From UBA2029 sp037447125 (GTDB lineage Bacteria > Chloroflexota > Anaerolineae > Aggregatilineales > Aggregatilineaceae): DNA of 35,362 bases. Below are positions 1 through 8,967 of this stretch, piece by piece. Position 1 is the first letter of the stretch. Every line of letters begins with the position of its first letter. A program made the position numbers and the translations under genes. The DNA is taken from assembly GCA_037447125.1 (NCBI GenBank), contig JBBIHG010000027.1:1-35362 (forward strand). The letters run 5' to 3'. The notes beneath the pieces are model-generated. The model did no database searches. It worked only from the letters and a program-made list of their open reading frames with translations, and was not told the origin of the DNA.

Positions 1-125
1 TTTTCTTTGCCATGCTCCCAGCTTACCTCAGGAACATTCATTCAACAACGCCTCTCTGCACACACAACTGTACCCACCCCGCTGGCGCACGAACTGTGAC
101 CTGCTAGAAAACTAAGGAGGAAATG

Positions 126-1175
126 ATGAAGAGGAAAACTCGCTGGATGGGTCTCGTGCTGGCGCTGGTCATGTTGACGGCGTTGGTGGCGCCCACTGCC
201 TCTGCCCAGGAAGGCAGCATCCTCGACCAGGTGCGCGCGCGTGGCTCGCTGATCTGCGGCGTGAACGGCGGACTGCCTGGCTTCGGTTTTCTCGACCCGG
301 ACACCGGCAATATGCTGGGTTTTGACGCCGATTTCTGCCGCGCCGTGGCGGCAGCGGTCTTTGGTGAAGTGACAGCCAATAACCTCGTTTTCGTTCAGAC
401 GACCGCCCAGGAGCGCTTCACCGTGATTCAGAACCGCCAGATTGACGTGCTGTTCCGCAATGCAACGTGGACGGTGCAGCGCGATGCTGAGCTGGGTCTA
501 GACTTTGGCCCAACCACTTTCTATGATGGCCAGGGCGTGATGGTGCCGCGCGATCTCGGTGTGGCCTCGCTCGATGACATGGACGGCGCTTCCATCTGCG
601 TGCTGACCGGCACGACCACCGAGCTGAACATCACCGAAACGATGGAACAGCGCGGTTTCATCTACGAGCTGGTCAAGTTCGAGAAACCCGCCGAGACAAT
701 TGGCGGCCTGGAAGAAGGGCGCTGCGATGTGCTCACGTCGGACATCAGCCAATTGGCTGGCCTGCGCAGCGGTACCGCCGATCCCGGCCGTTACGTCATC
801 CTGCCCGATGTCATCTCCAAGGAGCCGCTGAGTCCGGCTTATATTGAGGGTGACCCGGTCTGGGCTGATGTGATCAAATGGACGGTCTATGCCACCATTC
901 AGGCAGAGGAATACGGTATCACCCAGGCCAACATTGATGAGTACGTGGCCAGCACCGACGCGGCCATCCAGCGCTTCCTGGGGCAGGGTGATCAGGCCAG
1001 CGGCTCGTTGCTTGGCCTGGACAACGACTTCGTTGTCAACGTCATCCGCGCCGTGGGCAACTACGGCGAGATCTTCGAGCGCAACGTCGGCGTCAACACG
1101 CCCCTGGCATTGGAGCGCGGCCTGAACGCGCTGTGGACGCAAGGCGGCCTGATCTACGCCCCGGCCTGGCGCTAA
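126..1175 (+). CDS. aapJ: Amino-acid ABC transporter substrate-binding protein (AapJ-like)
   Basis: This is the extracytoplasmic binding protein of a general L-amino-acid importer. The N-terminus is a signal peptide: a Lys/Arg-rich start, a hydrophobic stretch, then an Ala-x-Ala-type site before QEGS. The mature part opens with the family pattern of a tail-to-fold transition (ILDQVRARGSLICGVNG) and a GFDADFCRAVAAAVFG segment. It continues in the periplasmic binding protein type II fold (SBP_bac_3) to a total of 349 residues, close to the usual length of about 340. Two ATGs are adjacent, at 123 and 126. The AAGGAGG ribosome site at 114-120 is 5 nt from the second but only 2 nt from the first, so I start at 126. 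It is the first gene of aapJQMP. I found no convincing promoter in 1-110. Confidence 0.93.
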   Translation: MKRKTRWMGLVLALVMLTALVAPTASAQEGSILDQVRARGSLICGVNGGLPGFGFLDPDTGNMLGFDADFCRAVAAAVFGEVTANNLVFVQTTAQERFTVIQNRQIDVLFRNATWTVQRDAELGLDFGPTTFYDGQGVMVPRDLGVASLDDMDGASICVLTGTTTELNITETMEQRGFIYELVKFEKPAETIGGLEEGRCDVLTSDISQLAGLRSGTADPGRYVILPDVISKEPLSPAYIEGDPVWADVIKWTVYATIQAEEYGITQANIDEYVASTDAAIQRFLGQGDQASGSLLGLDNDFVVNVIRAVGNYGEIFERNVGVNTPLALERGLNALWTQGGLIYAPAWR

Positions 1176-1204
1176 CAGGTTCGTAGTCTATTATTCCGGA
1201 CTGA

Positions 1205-1242
1205 CTCCCCGGGGGCGTGGCTCTTCTTGCGTCTCCGGGGAG
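1205..1242 (+). terminator. Stem-loop after aapJ (partial terminator or 3' stabiliser)
   Basis: CTCCCCGG at 1205-1212 pairs perfectly with CCGGGGAG at 1235-1242 around a 22-nt loop, 30 nt after the aapJ stop. The following bases are only moderately T-rich, so this is more likely a leaky terminator or a 3' end that protects the binding-protein mRNA than a full stop. It would give more binding protein than permease. The gap 1176-1308 contains no gene. Confidence 0.5.
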
Positions 1243-1308
1243 ATTCGTTACTATTCTGTCTCATTCATGGCGTCAGCCTCAGACTTGCACTAAGCACAGG
1301 GTCAAGCC

Positions 1309-2511
1309 ATGTCCGATCCGCGGCCTTCCACGTTTGTGGCCTCCAAACATGCTCCTATCCCTTTTTGGCGCGATATTCGTTACATCCAGGCGTTTCTTCA
1401 GTTCGTCTTCCTAATTGTGGTGGTCGCCTTTGGCTACACGCTCATCCACAACCTGGTCAATAACCTGGCCGACAACCGCATGGCCATCAATTTCGGCGCG
1501 TTCGACCGTCCCTTCGGCACCAGCATTTCTGAGGGGACCAGCAATTTCGACCCCGCGAACACTTCAAACTGGCAGGCCCTGTGGATCGGCTTCCGCAACA
1601 CGCTGCGCGTAGTGGTCGCCGGTTTGGTGGGTACAACTGTCCTGGGAATTCTGATTGGCATCGGGCGGTTGTCGTCCAACTTCCTGGTGCGCTCGGCGAG
1701 CCTCGCCTACATTGAGGTTTTCCGCAACACGCCCTTGCTAGTCCAGCTCTACTTCATCTACCGCGGCCTGCGCGTCACCATGCCAGAGCGCGTGCAGGAC
1801 TCGCTCAAGCTGCCCGGCCCGGTGTTCGTCAACCGGCGCGCGATCAACTTCCCGCTGATCGAAGGGACTGATACGGCCTGGGTATTCTACCTGCTGGCGG
1901 GAATGGGGCTGGCACTGGGGATTGGGCTATGGGTGTGGCGGCTGCGCGTCCAGGATCGCACCGGCCAGCCGGCCAACGTGCTGCGCTGGTTCGTGCCATC
2001 GCTGCTCATCTTCGGCGCGGCGGGCTGGCTGCTGGCCAGGGGACCGTTCAGCATCGAGAATCCGGAGCTGAAGCGCTTCAACTTCGAGGGCGGCGACAAG
2101 CTCTCGATGGAATACATCACCCTGACGGTTGGCTTGATCCTGTACACAGCGGCCTTCGTCGCCGATATCGTGCGCGCCGGCATCCAGGCGGTGCCCTACG
2201 GCCAGATCGAGGCGTCGCGCGCCCAGGGCTTCAGCGGCGGGCAGACGCTGCGCCTGATTGTGCTGCCCCAGGCGCTGCGCCTGATCATCCCGCCGCTGGG
2301 CAACCAGTACCTGAACCTGGCCAAGAACTCCAGCCTGGGCATTGCCATCGGGTTCTTCGATGTCTACAACATCGCCAGCATCATCTCCAACCAGACTGGC
2401 CAGTCGGTGGCCGTTTTCGCCATCATGATGGCCATCTACCTGGCCACGAGTCTGACCATCTCGCTGGTGATGAACGCACTCAACTACAGCATGCGCCTGA
2501 GGAGTCGTTAG
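1309..2511 (+). CDS. aapQ: Amino-acid ABC transporter permease (AapQ-like)
   Basis: One of the two membrane subunits of the amino-acid importer, 400 residues, which is normal for AapQ/BztB. A membrane segment near residues 25-45 (FLQFVFLIVVVAFGYTLIH) is followed by the start of the binding-protein-dependent transport domain near residue 85. The segment EVFRNTPLLVQLYF is the family signature region. A loop and two further membrane segments (about 185-245) separate it from the C-terminal core. The ATPase-contacting EAA loop is visible as PYGQIEASRAQGFSGG, followed by LPQALRLIIPP. The stop codon is one base from the aapM start, so the two permeases are translationally coupled. The start has no strong ribosome site, but the N-terminus matches the family. 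Confidence 0.92.
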   Translation: MSDPRPSTFVASKHAPIPFWRDIRYIQAFLQFVFLIVVVAFGYTLIHNLVNNLADNRMAINFGAFDRPFGTSISEGTSNFDPANTSNWQALWIGFRNTLRVVVAGLVGTTVLGILIGIGRLSSNFLVRSASLAYIEVFRNTPLLVQLYFIYRGLRVTMPERVQDSLKLPGPVFVNRRAINFPLIEGTDTAWVFYLLAGMGLALGIGLWVWRLRVQDRTGQPANVLRWFVPSLLIFGAAGWLLARGPFSIENPELKRFNFEGGDKLSMEYITLTVGLILYTAAFVADIVRAGIQAVPYGQIEASRAQGFSGGQTLRLIVLPQALRLIIPPLGNQYLNLAKNSSLGIAIGFFDVYNIASIISNQTGQSVAVFAIMMAIYLATSLTISLVMNALNYSMRLRSR

Positions 2512-2512
2512 G

Positions 2513-4378
2513 ATGCGCGGGCGATACACAGACTCCGACTTCTATGTGGCGCCGCGCGAAGCGCCGGCCAGCCGCCGCCCGCCGCTCACCTCGGTGGGGC
2601 CGCTGGGCTGGATGCGCGCCAACCTGTTTAGCAGCAAGATCAATTCGGTGGCGACCCTCGTCATGGGCGCGCTGATCGTGTGGTTTCTGTGGGGCTTTCT
2701 GTCCTGGTCGGTGCGCAGCACCCAGTGGGGAGTCATCTACCATAACCTGCGTCTGGTCACCAGCGGCCTCTACGACCGCCAGGAAATCTGGCGCATGGAG
2801 CTGGTCGCCGGCATCCTCGTCCTGCTCAGCGGCCTGGGTTTCGGTGTGTGGGGGCGGCTCTCGCGCGGGGTGTTTATCGCCGTGCTGGCTATCCTGTTCA
2901 TTCTGGTTGCCGTGCCTGTCCTTGCCGCGCGCGTGCCAGAGCCGACCATCTACATGCTGGTCGAGCCGCAGCGCGCGCCGTCCGATTTCGTGTTCATTGG
3001 CCTCAAGGGACAGGAAGTTTCATTCACCTTCGACCCGCTGACGGACGCTCAAGACGCCGAGGAGCGACTGCTGGGCTTCGTCGAGAACCAGGCACGGACC
3101 GAGTGGTCTATCCGCGCCGCGGAGGCTCGCGCGGGCGACCTTGACCTGGTGGAGCATAACCTGGCGGTGACCCTGCGCCTGCTCGATCGCCAGGGCAGGC
3201 CCGTCACATCCCAGGCGGGATCGGCAGCGGGCGTTTTTGCCGCCGACCCGGCTGGGGGAACGCTCAGCTACACACTGCCGGCCGATGGCTGGTATGTGCT
3301 CGAAGTCCGGCGTGACGACAGCGCCAACGGCAGCGCGAACGACAATGCCGGTTATGCCTGGATTCGCGTGCATGGCGTGGAGACTTTCGCCAGCCAGGAG
3401 GCTGCCGTCCAGGCGCGCATCAACCAGTTCGGCCCGCCACCGGCCCCCGAAAGGGCACTCTTCGCCGACGAGAACTCGTACCGGTTCGAAGGTGCTCGCT
3501 CTATTCCGGAGTTCTTCAGCCTGCAGATTGCGCCGCTGTTCGACCGCATTGCGCTGCCGTGTTTTGTCGGGGCGCTGCTTTTCTTCAATGGGTGGGTCAT
3601 CGGCGCACTGGGCAAGCGCGAGAAGCTCGTGCGGCGCGCCGTGCTGGGCGGGTGGATTCTCTCGGCGCCGGTCATCTTGATTATCCTGCGCGGCTTCGAA
3701 GGTTCGCGGGCGCTGCCGCTGGTCCCGACTGCGGTGTGGGGCGGTCTGCTGCTGACGATCCTGCTGACGGTGGTCGGCATCGCCGCGTCGTTCCCGTTGG
3801 GCGTGGCCCTTGCTCTCGGTCGGCGCAGCGAGCTGCCGGCCATCAAGTGGACGTGCACGCTGTTCATCGAGATGGTGCGCGGCGTGCCCCTGATCACGAT
3901 CCTGTTCATGGCCAAGCAGATCGTGCCGTTCTTCTGGTCGGCGCTATCGGGGCTGGACCTGACGATTCGCATGATGATCGGCGTGACTCTGTTCAGCGCA
4001 GCCTACCTGGCCGAGAACGTGCGCGGCGGCTTGCAGATCATCCCCCACGGCCAGATCGAGGCGGCGCGCGCCCTGGGCCTGAACCCGGCGTTGACGACAA
4101 CCTTCATTGTCCTCCCCCAGGCGCTGCGCGCCGTGATCCCGGCCATCGTCGGCCAGTTCATCAGCCTGTTCAAGGACACGTCGCTGGTGGCCATCGTCGG
4201 TCTCTTCGAACTGGTCGGCATTGTGGATCGCATCGTCAGCGGGCAGGCTATCTACCGCCCGTACCAGCGCGAAGCTTACATCGTCATCGCCATCATCTAC
4301 TTCGTGATCAGCTATGCCATGTCCGATGTCAGCCGTCGCCTCGAGCAGTCAGGGGCGGGCAGCGTTCGCCGGCTGTAG
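2513..4378 (+). CDS. aapM: Amino-acid ABC transporter permease (AapM-like) with large extracytoplasmic insertion
   Basis: Second membrane subunit of the importer. At 621 residues it is roughly 230 longer than usual AapM proteins (about 380). Membrane segments lie near 44-62, 95-115 and 119-138. They are followed by about 205 mostly soluble residues (141-345), then the conserved permease core (membrane segments near 348-366, 378-393 and 408-435). The core carries FIEMVRGVPLITILF and the EAA loop PHGQIEAARALGLNPAL, ending LPQALRAVIP. The inserted region ends in a beta-rich stretch resembling a bacterial pre-peptidase C-terminal (PPC) domain (about 215-288): LRLLDRQGRPV, then LSYTLPADGWYVLEV, then AGYAWIRV. 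GAGGAG at 2499-2504 is 8 nt before the ATG and lies inside the end of aapQ. The insertion is in frame, flanked by intact permease sequence, and has normal base composition, so it is a real domain and not an error. Confidence 0.9.
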   Translation: MRGRYTDSDFYVAPREAPASRRPPLTSVGPLGWMRANLFSSKINSVATLVMGALIVWFLWGFLSWSVRSTQWGVIYHNLRLVTSGLYDRQEIWRMELVAGILVLLSGLGFGVWGRLSRGVFIAVLAILFILVAVPVLAARVPEPTIYMLVEPQRAPSDFVFIGLKGQEVSFTFDPLTDAQDAEERLLGFVENQARTEWSIRAAEARAGDLDLVEHNLAVTLRLLDRQGRPVTSQAGSAAGVFAADPAGGTLSYTLPADGWYVLEVRRDDSANGSANDNAGYAWIRVHGVETFASQEAAVQARINQFGPPPAPERALFADENSYRFEGARSIPEFFSLQIAPLFDRIALPCFVGALLFFNGWVIGALGKREKLVRRAVLGGWILSAPVILIILRGFEGSRALPLVPTAVWGGLLLTILLTVVGIAASFPLGVALALGRRSELPAIKWTCTLFIEMVRGVPLITILFMAKQIVPFFWSALSGLDLTIRMMIGVTLFSAAYLAENVRGGLQIIPHGQIEAARALGLNPALTTTFIVLPQALRAVIPAIVGQFISLFKDTSLVAIVGLFELVGIVDRIVSGQAIYRPYQREAYIVIAIIYFVISYAMSDVSRRLEQSGAGSVRRL

Positions 4379-4440
4379 TGTGTGCTGTTCAGGGAATGTC
4401 TCAAAGCGGGTTGGTTCGCCCACGATAGCGAGGAAGACTC

Positions 4441-5190
<750 letters not shown>

Positions 5191-5207
5191 GGCCCTGGAG
5201 GGCAGCA

Positions 5208-6092
5208 ATGATCGTCCCCGCGCGCATCTACAACCGGGTGCTCGTCCCTCTGGACGGTTCTTCGGCGGCAGAGTTTGCCATCCGTTTTGCGTCGGACCTG
5301 GCCGTCAAGCACGACGCTGAGCTGATCCTACTGTACCTGGACTACCTGCCGGTGTCGGTGGGCGAGGCGGAGCGCGCTGAGAATGGGGCGCGCAGCCGCG
5401 AGCAGATCGAAGCGTACCTGGACGGGCTGCGCAAGGGGTTGCGCGCGGCGGGCATCCGCACCCACATCGAGCATGTTTCCACGCGCGATCTGGCCGGCGC
5501 GCTCTACAAGCTCATCGAGGCCGAGCGCGTCAGTGCCGTCGTGATGTCCACCCAGGGCCGCACGGCGATGATGCGCTGGCTGTTCGGCACGGGCGTGGAG
5601 CGGGCGCTCAATGAGTTCCCTGTCCCACTGCTGCTGGTGCGCCCCATGTACCAGCGCATCATCGTGCCGCTGGACGGATCGCGCTGGTCGGAGAGCGCCA
5701 TCCCGCGCGCGACCGAGCTGGCCCGCGTCCACGACGCGGAGTTGGTGCTGCTGCACGTCTACCAGCCCAAAGGCAGCGACTACGCCGACCAGTGGGCGCT
5801 GGCCGGGCAGCAACAGATCGCCGAGCAGAGCCTGGGGCAGATGCAGGAGCAACTCATCGCCATGCGTAACCGGCTGCGCGCCGAGGGGCTGCGTGTCCGC
5901 GAGGTGATCATTCGCGGCACCAGTCCCGCCCAGGCCATCTGCGACTTTGTCGACTCAGAAGACGGGATCAGCATGGTCGTCATGTCCACGCATGGGCGAA
6001 CCGGACTGGCGCGCTGGCTGGTGGGCAGCGTCGCCCAGCAGGTGATCAAGCACGCTCGCTGCCCGGTGACGCTGGTGCATCCCGACCGGTGA
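5208..6092 (+). CDS. Universal stress protein, tandem UspA domains
   Basis: 294 residues made of two UspA domains, about 1-145 and 146-294. Each begins with the typical first strand (YNRVLVPLDGSSAAEFAIRF and YQRIIVPLDGSRWSESAIPR). Each ends with the nucleotide-binding loop: TQGRTAMMRWLFGTG in the first, THGRTGLARWLVGS in the second. Both keep the Gly, nine residues, Gly-Ser/Thr spacing of ATP-binding USPs. The first Gly of the full motif is replaced by Ser, which is common. GGAGGG at 5197-5202 lies 5 nt before the ATG. It is the last gene of the aap transcript, directly before a strong terminator. Pairing with an amino-acid importer suggests a role in sensing energy or nutrient state; that role is inference. 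Confidence 0.93.
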   Translation: MIVPARIYNRVLVPLDGSSAAEFAIRFASDLAVKHDAELILLYLDYLPVSVGEAERAENGARSREQIEAYLDGLRKGLRAAGIRTHIEHVSTRDLAGALYKLIEAERVSAVVMSTQGRTAMMRWLFGTGVERALNEFPVPLLLVRPMYQRIIVPLDGSRWSESAIPRATELARVHDAELVLLHVYQPKGSDYADQWALAGQQQIAEQSLGQMQEQLIAMRNRLRAEGLRVREVIIRGTSPAQAICDFVDSEDGISMVVMSTHGRTGLARWLVGSVAQQVIKHARCPVTLVHPDR

Positions 6093-6115
6093 TCCCTCGC
6101 ACCCAGGCAAGCACA

Positions 6116-6149
6116 GGGGACAGCGCGCGGAAGCGACTGTCCCCTTTTT
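6116..6149 (+). terminator. Intrinsic terminator of the aapJQMP-usp operon
   Basis: GGGGACAG (6116-6123) pairs perfectly with CTGTCCCC (6137-6144) across a 13-nt loop and is followed at once by TTTTT (6145-6149). It starts 24 nt after the UspA stop. The T-run is only on the plus strand, so the signal serves the plus-strand operon; the convergent minus-strand operon ends 28 nt away. Confidence 0.92.
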
Positions 6150-6176
6150 GTCTGTGGACCGGGCCTGGTTTGGGGG

Positions 6177-7814
6177 TCAGCCTTTCATGCCCGTCGTGGC
6201 GATGCCGCTGGTGATGAAGCGTTGCAGGAAGGCGAACACCACCGTGATCGGCAGCAGGGTCAGCACGGTCATGGCCAGGATGTAGTGCCACTGCACATCC
6301 AGCGCGCCCTGAAAGGCATTCAGCCCCACCTGCAACGTGAAAAGCTCGTTGCGGCTGACCACGATGAGCGGCCACAAGAAGTCGTTCCAGCGCCACATGA
6401 TCGAGAAGATGGCCAGCACGGCCAGGGCCGGACGGGCCAGCGGCAGCATGATCTGCCAGTAGATGCGCCACTCGCTCGCCCCGTCAATGCGCGCCGAGTC
6501 GAGCAGCTCGTCGGGGATGGTGAGCATGTACTGGCGCAGCAAGAATACGCCGGTTGGCGTCGCTGCGCCAGGGATGATCAGCCCCCACAGGTTGTTCACC
6601 CAGCCCACCTTGGAGATGACAAGAAAGGCCGGGATCATGATCACCGAGATGGGCACCATGAGCGTGCTGATGATGATCAAAAACACGGCATCGCGTCCCC
6701 GGAACTCGTACTTGCTCAGCGCAAACGCGGCCATGCTGTTGATGATCAGCGTGATGATCGTGGCGGTGATGGTCACCACGACGCTGTTGCGCAGGTACGT
6801 CCAGAAGGCGAAGGCTTTGGTGGCCCCCGTGTAGTTGCCGATGTTGAAGTACACCTCGCGGATCGGGGTGAGTTCGGTGCTGGGGCCGGCAGGCGTGATG
6901 TAGGCCAGGACATTCAACTCGCCCGCCGCCGGGTCTTGCGGGTCAATCATCATGTAGCTGGCACCCTGCGGGTTGCCAACCTGAGCCAGGCGGCGCGTCT
7001 CGCCAGCGACCATGTCCAGTGTCCAGCTTGTGCCGGCCAGCGTGGGGACCGGCTCGCCCAGGCTGCGATACAGGTTCACCACCAGGTAGCGGTCGTCCAG
7101 CACGTGCCCCAGCAGGAGCTGTTCCAACAGGGGGGCGTTCTCTGGCAGCAACAACGCAGCAGCAGTCGCCGCGCCGGACTCGTCCACGAACTGGGCGAAG
7201 GCGTCATCGGTCGGGGCGAGCAGCGTTCTGCGCTCCTCTCCGCTGAGCGTGCTCTCCAGTCCTGCGCGCGCGAGGAGGGCGGCCATCACCGAGAGATCGG
7301 CTTGCGCGCGGGCCACTTCCCATACACTGCCGTCGGCGCTTGGCAGGGGGACGGGGATGGAAGGCGCGGGCCAACTGACGGGATCGGCTGCGGCTGTATC
7401 CAGCGCGGCGAGCGCCTCCTCCAGTTCCGGCGTCAGCAGGACGCGGTTCAGGCCGTGCGCAACACCGTTCTCCGCACGCAGGTCGGCCAGGGTGATGCTC
7501 GCCCCGGCGATGGTGACGGTGTTGAACGTCACATCGTAAAGTGGCAGTGGCTGGGCGTAGCCGTCCACTCGCGCCGACGCCTGGCGGTAGGGCAGGAAGG
7601 TGGGCGTGCGCTCGAAGAGGAGCGATTCGTCCTTGAACGACGACATGACCAGCCACAGTACCGGCCCGAACATGACCAGCACGCCAGCGAGCAGGTACAG
7701 ATAGGTGAGCGCGTCGGTGATGCCGAAACGGCGCCCGCGCCGGCGTCGCGCCAGGAACGCTCCCACCCCGCGCAGCCCGGCGACCTGGCGCGTTTCGTCC
7801 GCTGTGTGGCTCAT
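6177..7814 (-). CDS. Carbohydrate ABC transporter permease (MalG type) with inserted, permuted FAS1-like domain
   Basis: Membrane subunit of a sugar-type importer, 545 residues against about 280 for ordinary MalG/UgpE proteins. Membrane segment 1 lies near 35-58 (YLYLLAGVLVMFGPVLWL). After the usual FKDESLLFERTPTFLPY stretch there is a large outer loop (about 80-330), then five more membrane segments. The EAA loop is ELLDSARIDGASEWRIYWQI (436-455). The loop contains recognisable fasciclin (FAS1) motifs. An H2-like NGVAHGLNRVLLTPE (116-130) comes first, then a FAS1 helix ADLSVMAALLARAGL, an H1-like RTLLAPTDDAFAQF (196-209) and a YH-like LLLGHVLDDRYL. Canonical FAS1 order is H1, YH, H2, so here the order is permuted. 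A TTG at 7829 would also open the frame, but the purine-rich GGAGAAGAGG just before the ATG at 7814 favours 7814. Last gene of its operon. Confidence 0.9.
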   Translation of the reverse strand: MSHTADETRQVAGLRGVGAFLARRRRGRRFGITDALTYLYLLAGVLVMFGPVLWLVMSSFKDESLLFERTPTFLPYRQASARVDGYAQPLPLYDVTFNTVTIAGASITLADLRAENGVAHGLNRVLLTPELEEALAALDTAAADPVSWPAPSIPVPLPSADGSVWEVARAQADLSVMAALLARAGLESTLSGEERRTLLAPTDDAFAQFVDESGAATAAALLLPENAPLLEQLLLGHVLDDRYLVVNLYRSLGEPVPTLAGTSWTLDMVAGETRRLAQVGNPQGASYMMIDPQDPAAGELNVLAYITPAGPSTELTPIREVYFNIGNYTGATKAFAFWTYLRNSVVVTITATIITLIINSMAAFALSKYEFRGRDAVFLIIISTLMVPISVIMIPAFLVISKVGWVNNLWGLIIPGAATPTGVFLLRQYMLTIPDELLDSARIDGASEWRIYWQIMLPLARPALAVLAIFSIMWRWNDFLWPLIVVSRNELFTLQVGLNAFQGALDVQWHYILAMTVLTLLPITVVFAFLQRFITSGIATTGMKG

Positions 7815-7841
7815 GCGCCTCTTCTCCAATGCGCCATGGTC

Positions 7842-8870
7842 TCAGGTCGCCTCGCTGCGCCGGGAGAAATAGAGCTGCGTCAGCGTCAGCACCAGCAGGA
7901 CGAGCGCCAGCAGCAGCGCCGCCGCCGCGCCCATGCCGTACTGGCGCGGGCTGACGACGAACGCCTGGCGGAAGATATACTGCACGATGAATAGCGTGGC
8001 GGTGCCGGGGCCGCCGCCGGTCAATACGAAGACCTGGTCGAAGACCTGCACCGCGCGGATGAAGGCCAGCACCAGCACGACTGTCATGGTCGGCATCAGC
8101 AGCGGCAGCGTCACGAAGCGGAAGCGCTTCCAGACGTTCGCCCCGTCAATCTCCGCCGCTTCGTACAGCGAGGCGGGGATGGCCTGCAACCCGGCCAGCA
8201 GAATCAGTGTGTAGAAGCCCATCTGCGCCCAATCGCTGACCACGATCACCCAGAAGCGCGCCCAGTTGGCGCTGGCCAGGAACTGGACGCGCTCATAGCC
8301 CAGCCCTTCGAGCAGGGCGTTGAGCAGGCCGTTGTCGAAACGCAGGAACCATTTCCAGATGAGCGCGACGACCACTGGCGACAGCAGCACGGGATAGAAG
8401 AACACGCTGCGAAAGAAGCCGCGCAGCACTACCTTCTGATTGAGCGCCAGCGCCGTGATCAGCGCCAGCAGCACCATCGTGCTCACCTGCGCGACCACGT
8501 ACGTCGTCGTGTTGCGCACTCCACGCCAGAACAGGTCTTCGCTGCACGTGTTCGGGTCGCGGTAGTCCTCGCAGGCCAGAATCCGTTCAAGATTCTCAGT
8601 GCCGACGAACTCGCGCTTGGTCAGCAGGATGGACTGCCCTGTGGTGAACCCATAGTAGAAATTCAATAGCATGGGCAGCAGGATGAAGACGCCAAAGATG
8701 ATCATGTTCGGCGCGATGAAGAAATAGGCCATGCGCCGCATCCCCAGCAGGCGCTGCAGGGGCAGCAAGAGCAAGTCGAGCGCGCTCATCAGCAGCTCGA
8801 AGGGTTTGGCCAGGGCGTCGCTGAACGCCCGCCGCCCGCGCGCCGAAGTGGCTCGATTGAACGGGATCAT
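7842..8870 (-). CDS. Carbohydrate ABC transporter permease (MalF/UgpA type)
   Basis: Partner permease, 342 residues. A cytoplasmic N-terminus of about 45 residues precedes membrane segment 1 (YFFIAPNMIIFGVFILLPML). An outer loop of about 50 residues contains two Cys (ACEDYRDPNTCSED) that could form a disulfide. The transport core carries the EAA loop SLYEAAEIDGANVWKRFRFV and LPLLMPTMTVVLVL, and the C-terminus carries two or three more membrane segments. It lies between the solute-binding protein and the FAS1-containing permease; the gap to the latter is 27 bp. A terminator-like stem-loop at 8886-8945 sits just upstream, so expression is probably lower than that of the binding protein. The substrate is not determinable from sequence. 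Confidence 0.92.
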   Translation of the reverse strand: MIPFNRATSARGRRAFSDALAKPFELLMSALDLLLLPLQRLLGMRRMAYFFIAPNMIIFGVFILLPMLLNFYYGFTTGQSILLTKREFVGTENLERILACEDYRDPNTCSEDLFWRGVRNTTTYVVAQVSTMVLLALITALALNQKVVLRGFFRSVFFYPVLLSPVVVALIWKWFLRFDNGLLNALLEGLGYERVQFLASANWARFWVIVVSDWAQMGFYTLILLAGLQAIPASLYEAAEIDGANVWKRFRFVTLPLLMPTMTVVLVLAFIRAVQVFDQVFVLTGGGPGTATLFIVQYIFRQAFVVSPRQYGMGAAAALLLALVLLVLTLTQLYFSRRSEAT

Positions 8871-8885
8871 GACTCGGCTCTGCTC

Positions 8886-8945
8886 AAAAACGAAAACTCC
8901 CAGGCCGCCCGCGCCCGGCTTGCGGCTCGCATGGCGACCTGGGAG
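8886..8945 (-). terminator. Terminator-like stem-loop between binding-protein and permease genes
   Basis: Read on the minus strand, CTCCCAGG (8945-8938) and the following TCGCC pair with GGCGG and CCTGGGAG (ending at 8897). This gives a 13-bp stem with one U-G pair, followed by TTTTCGTTTTT. It begins 22 nt after the stop of the binding-protein gene at 8968. The form is that of an intrinsic terminator inside an operon, probably leaky, which sets a high binding-protein to permease ratio. Confidence 0.78.
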
Positions 8946-8967
8946 ACTGGCTCACAGACAGGCGGCG

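Noticed and set aside
6222..7994. Plus-strand open frame of 590 codons opposite the MalG and MalF permease genes
   Set aside because: It is rich in Arg, Gln, His and Gly without hydrophobic pattern or any family motif, and it mirrors well-supported permease genes. High GC keeps such frames open.
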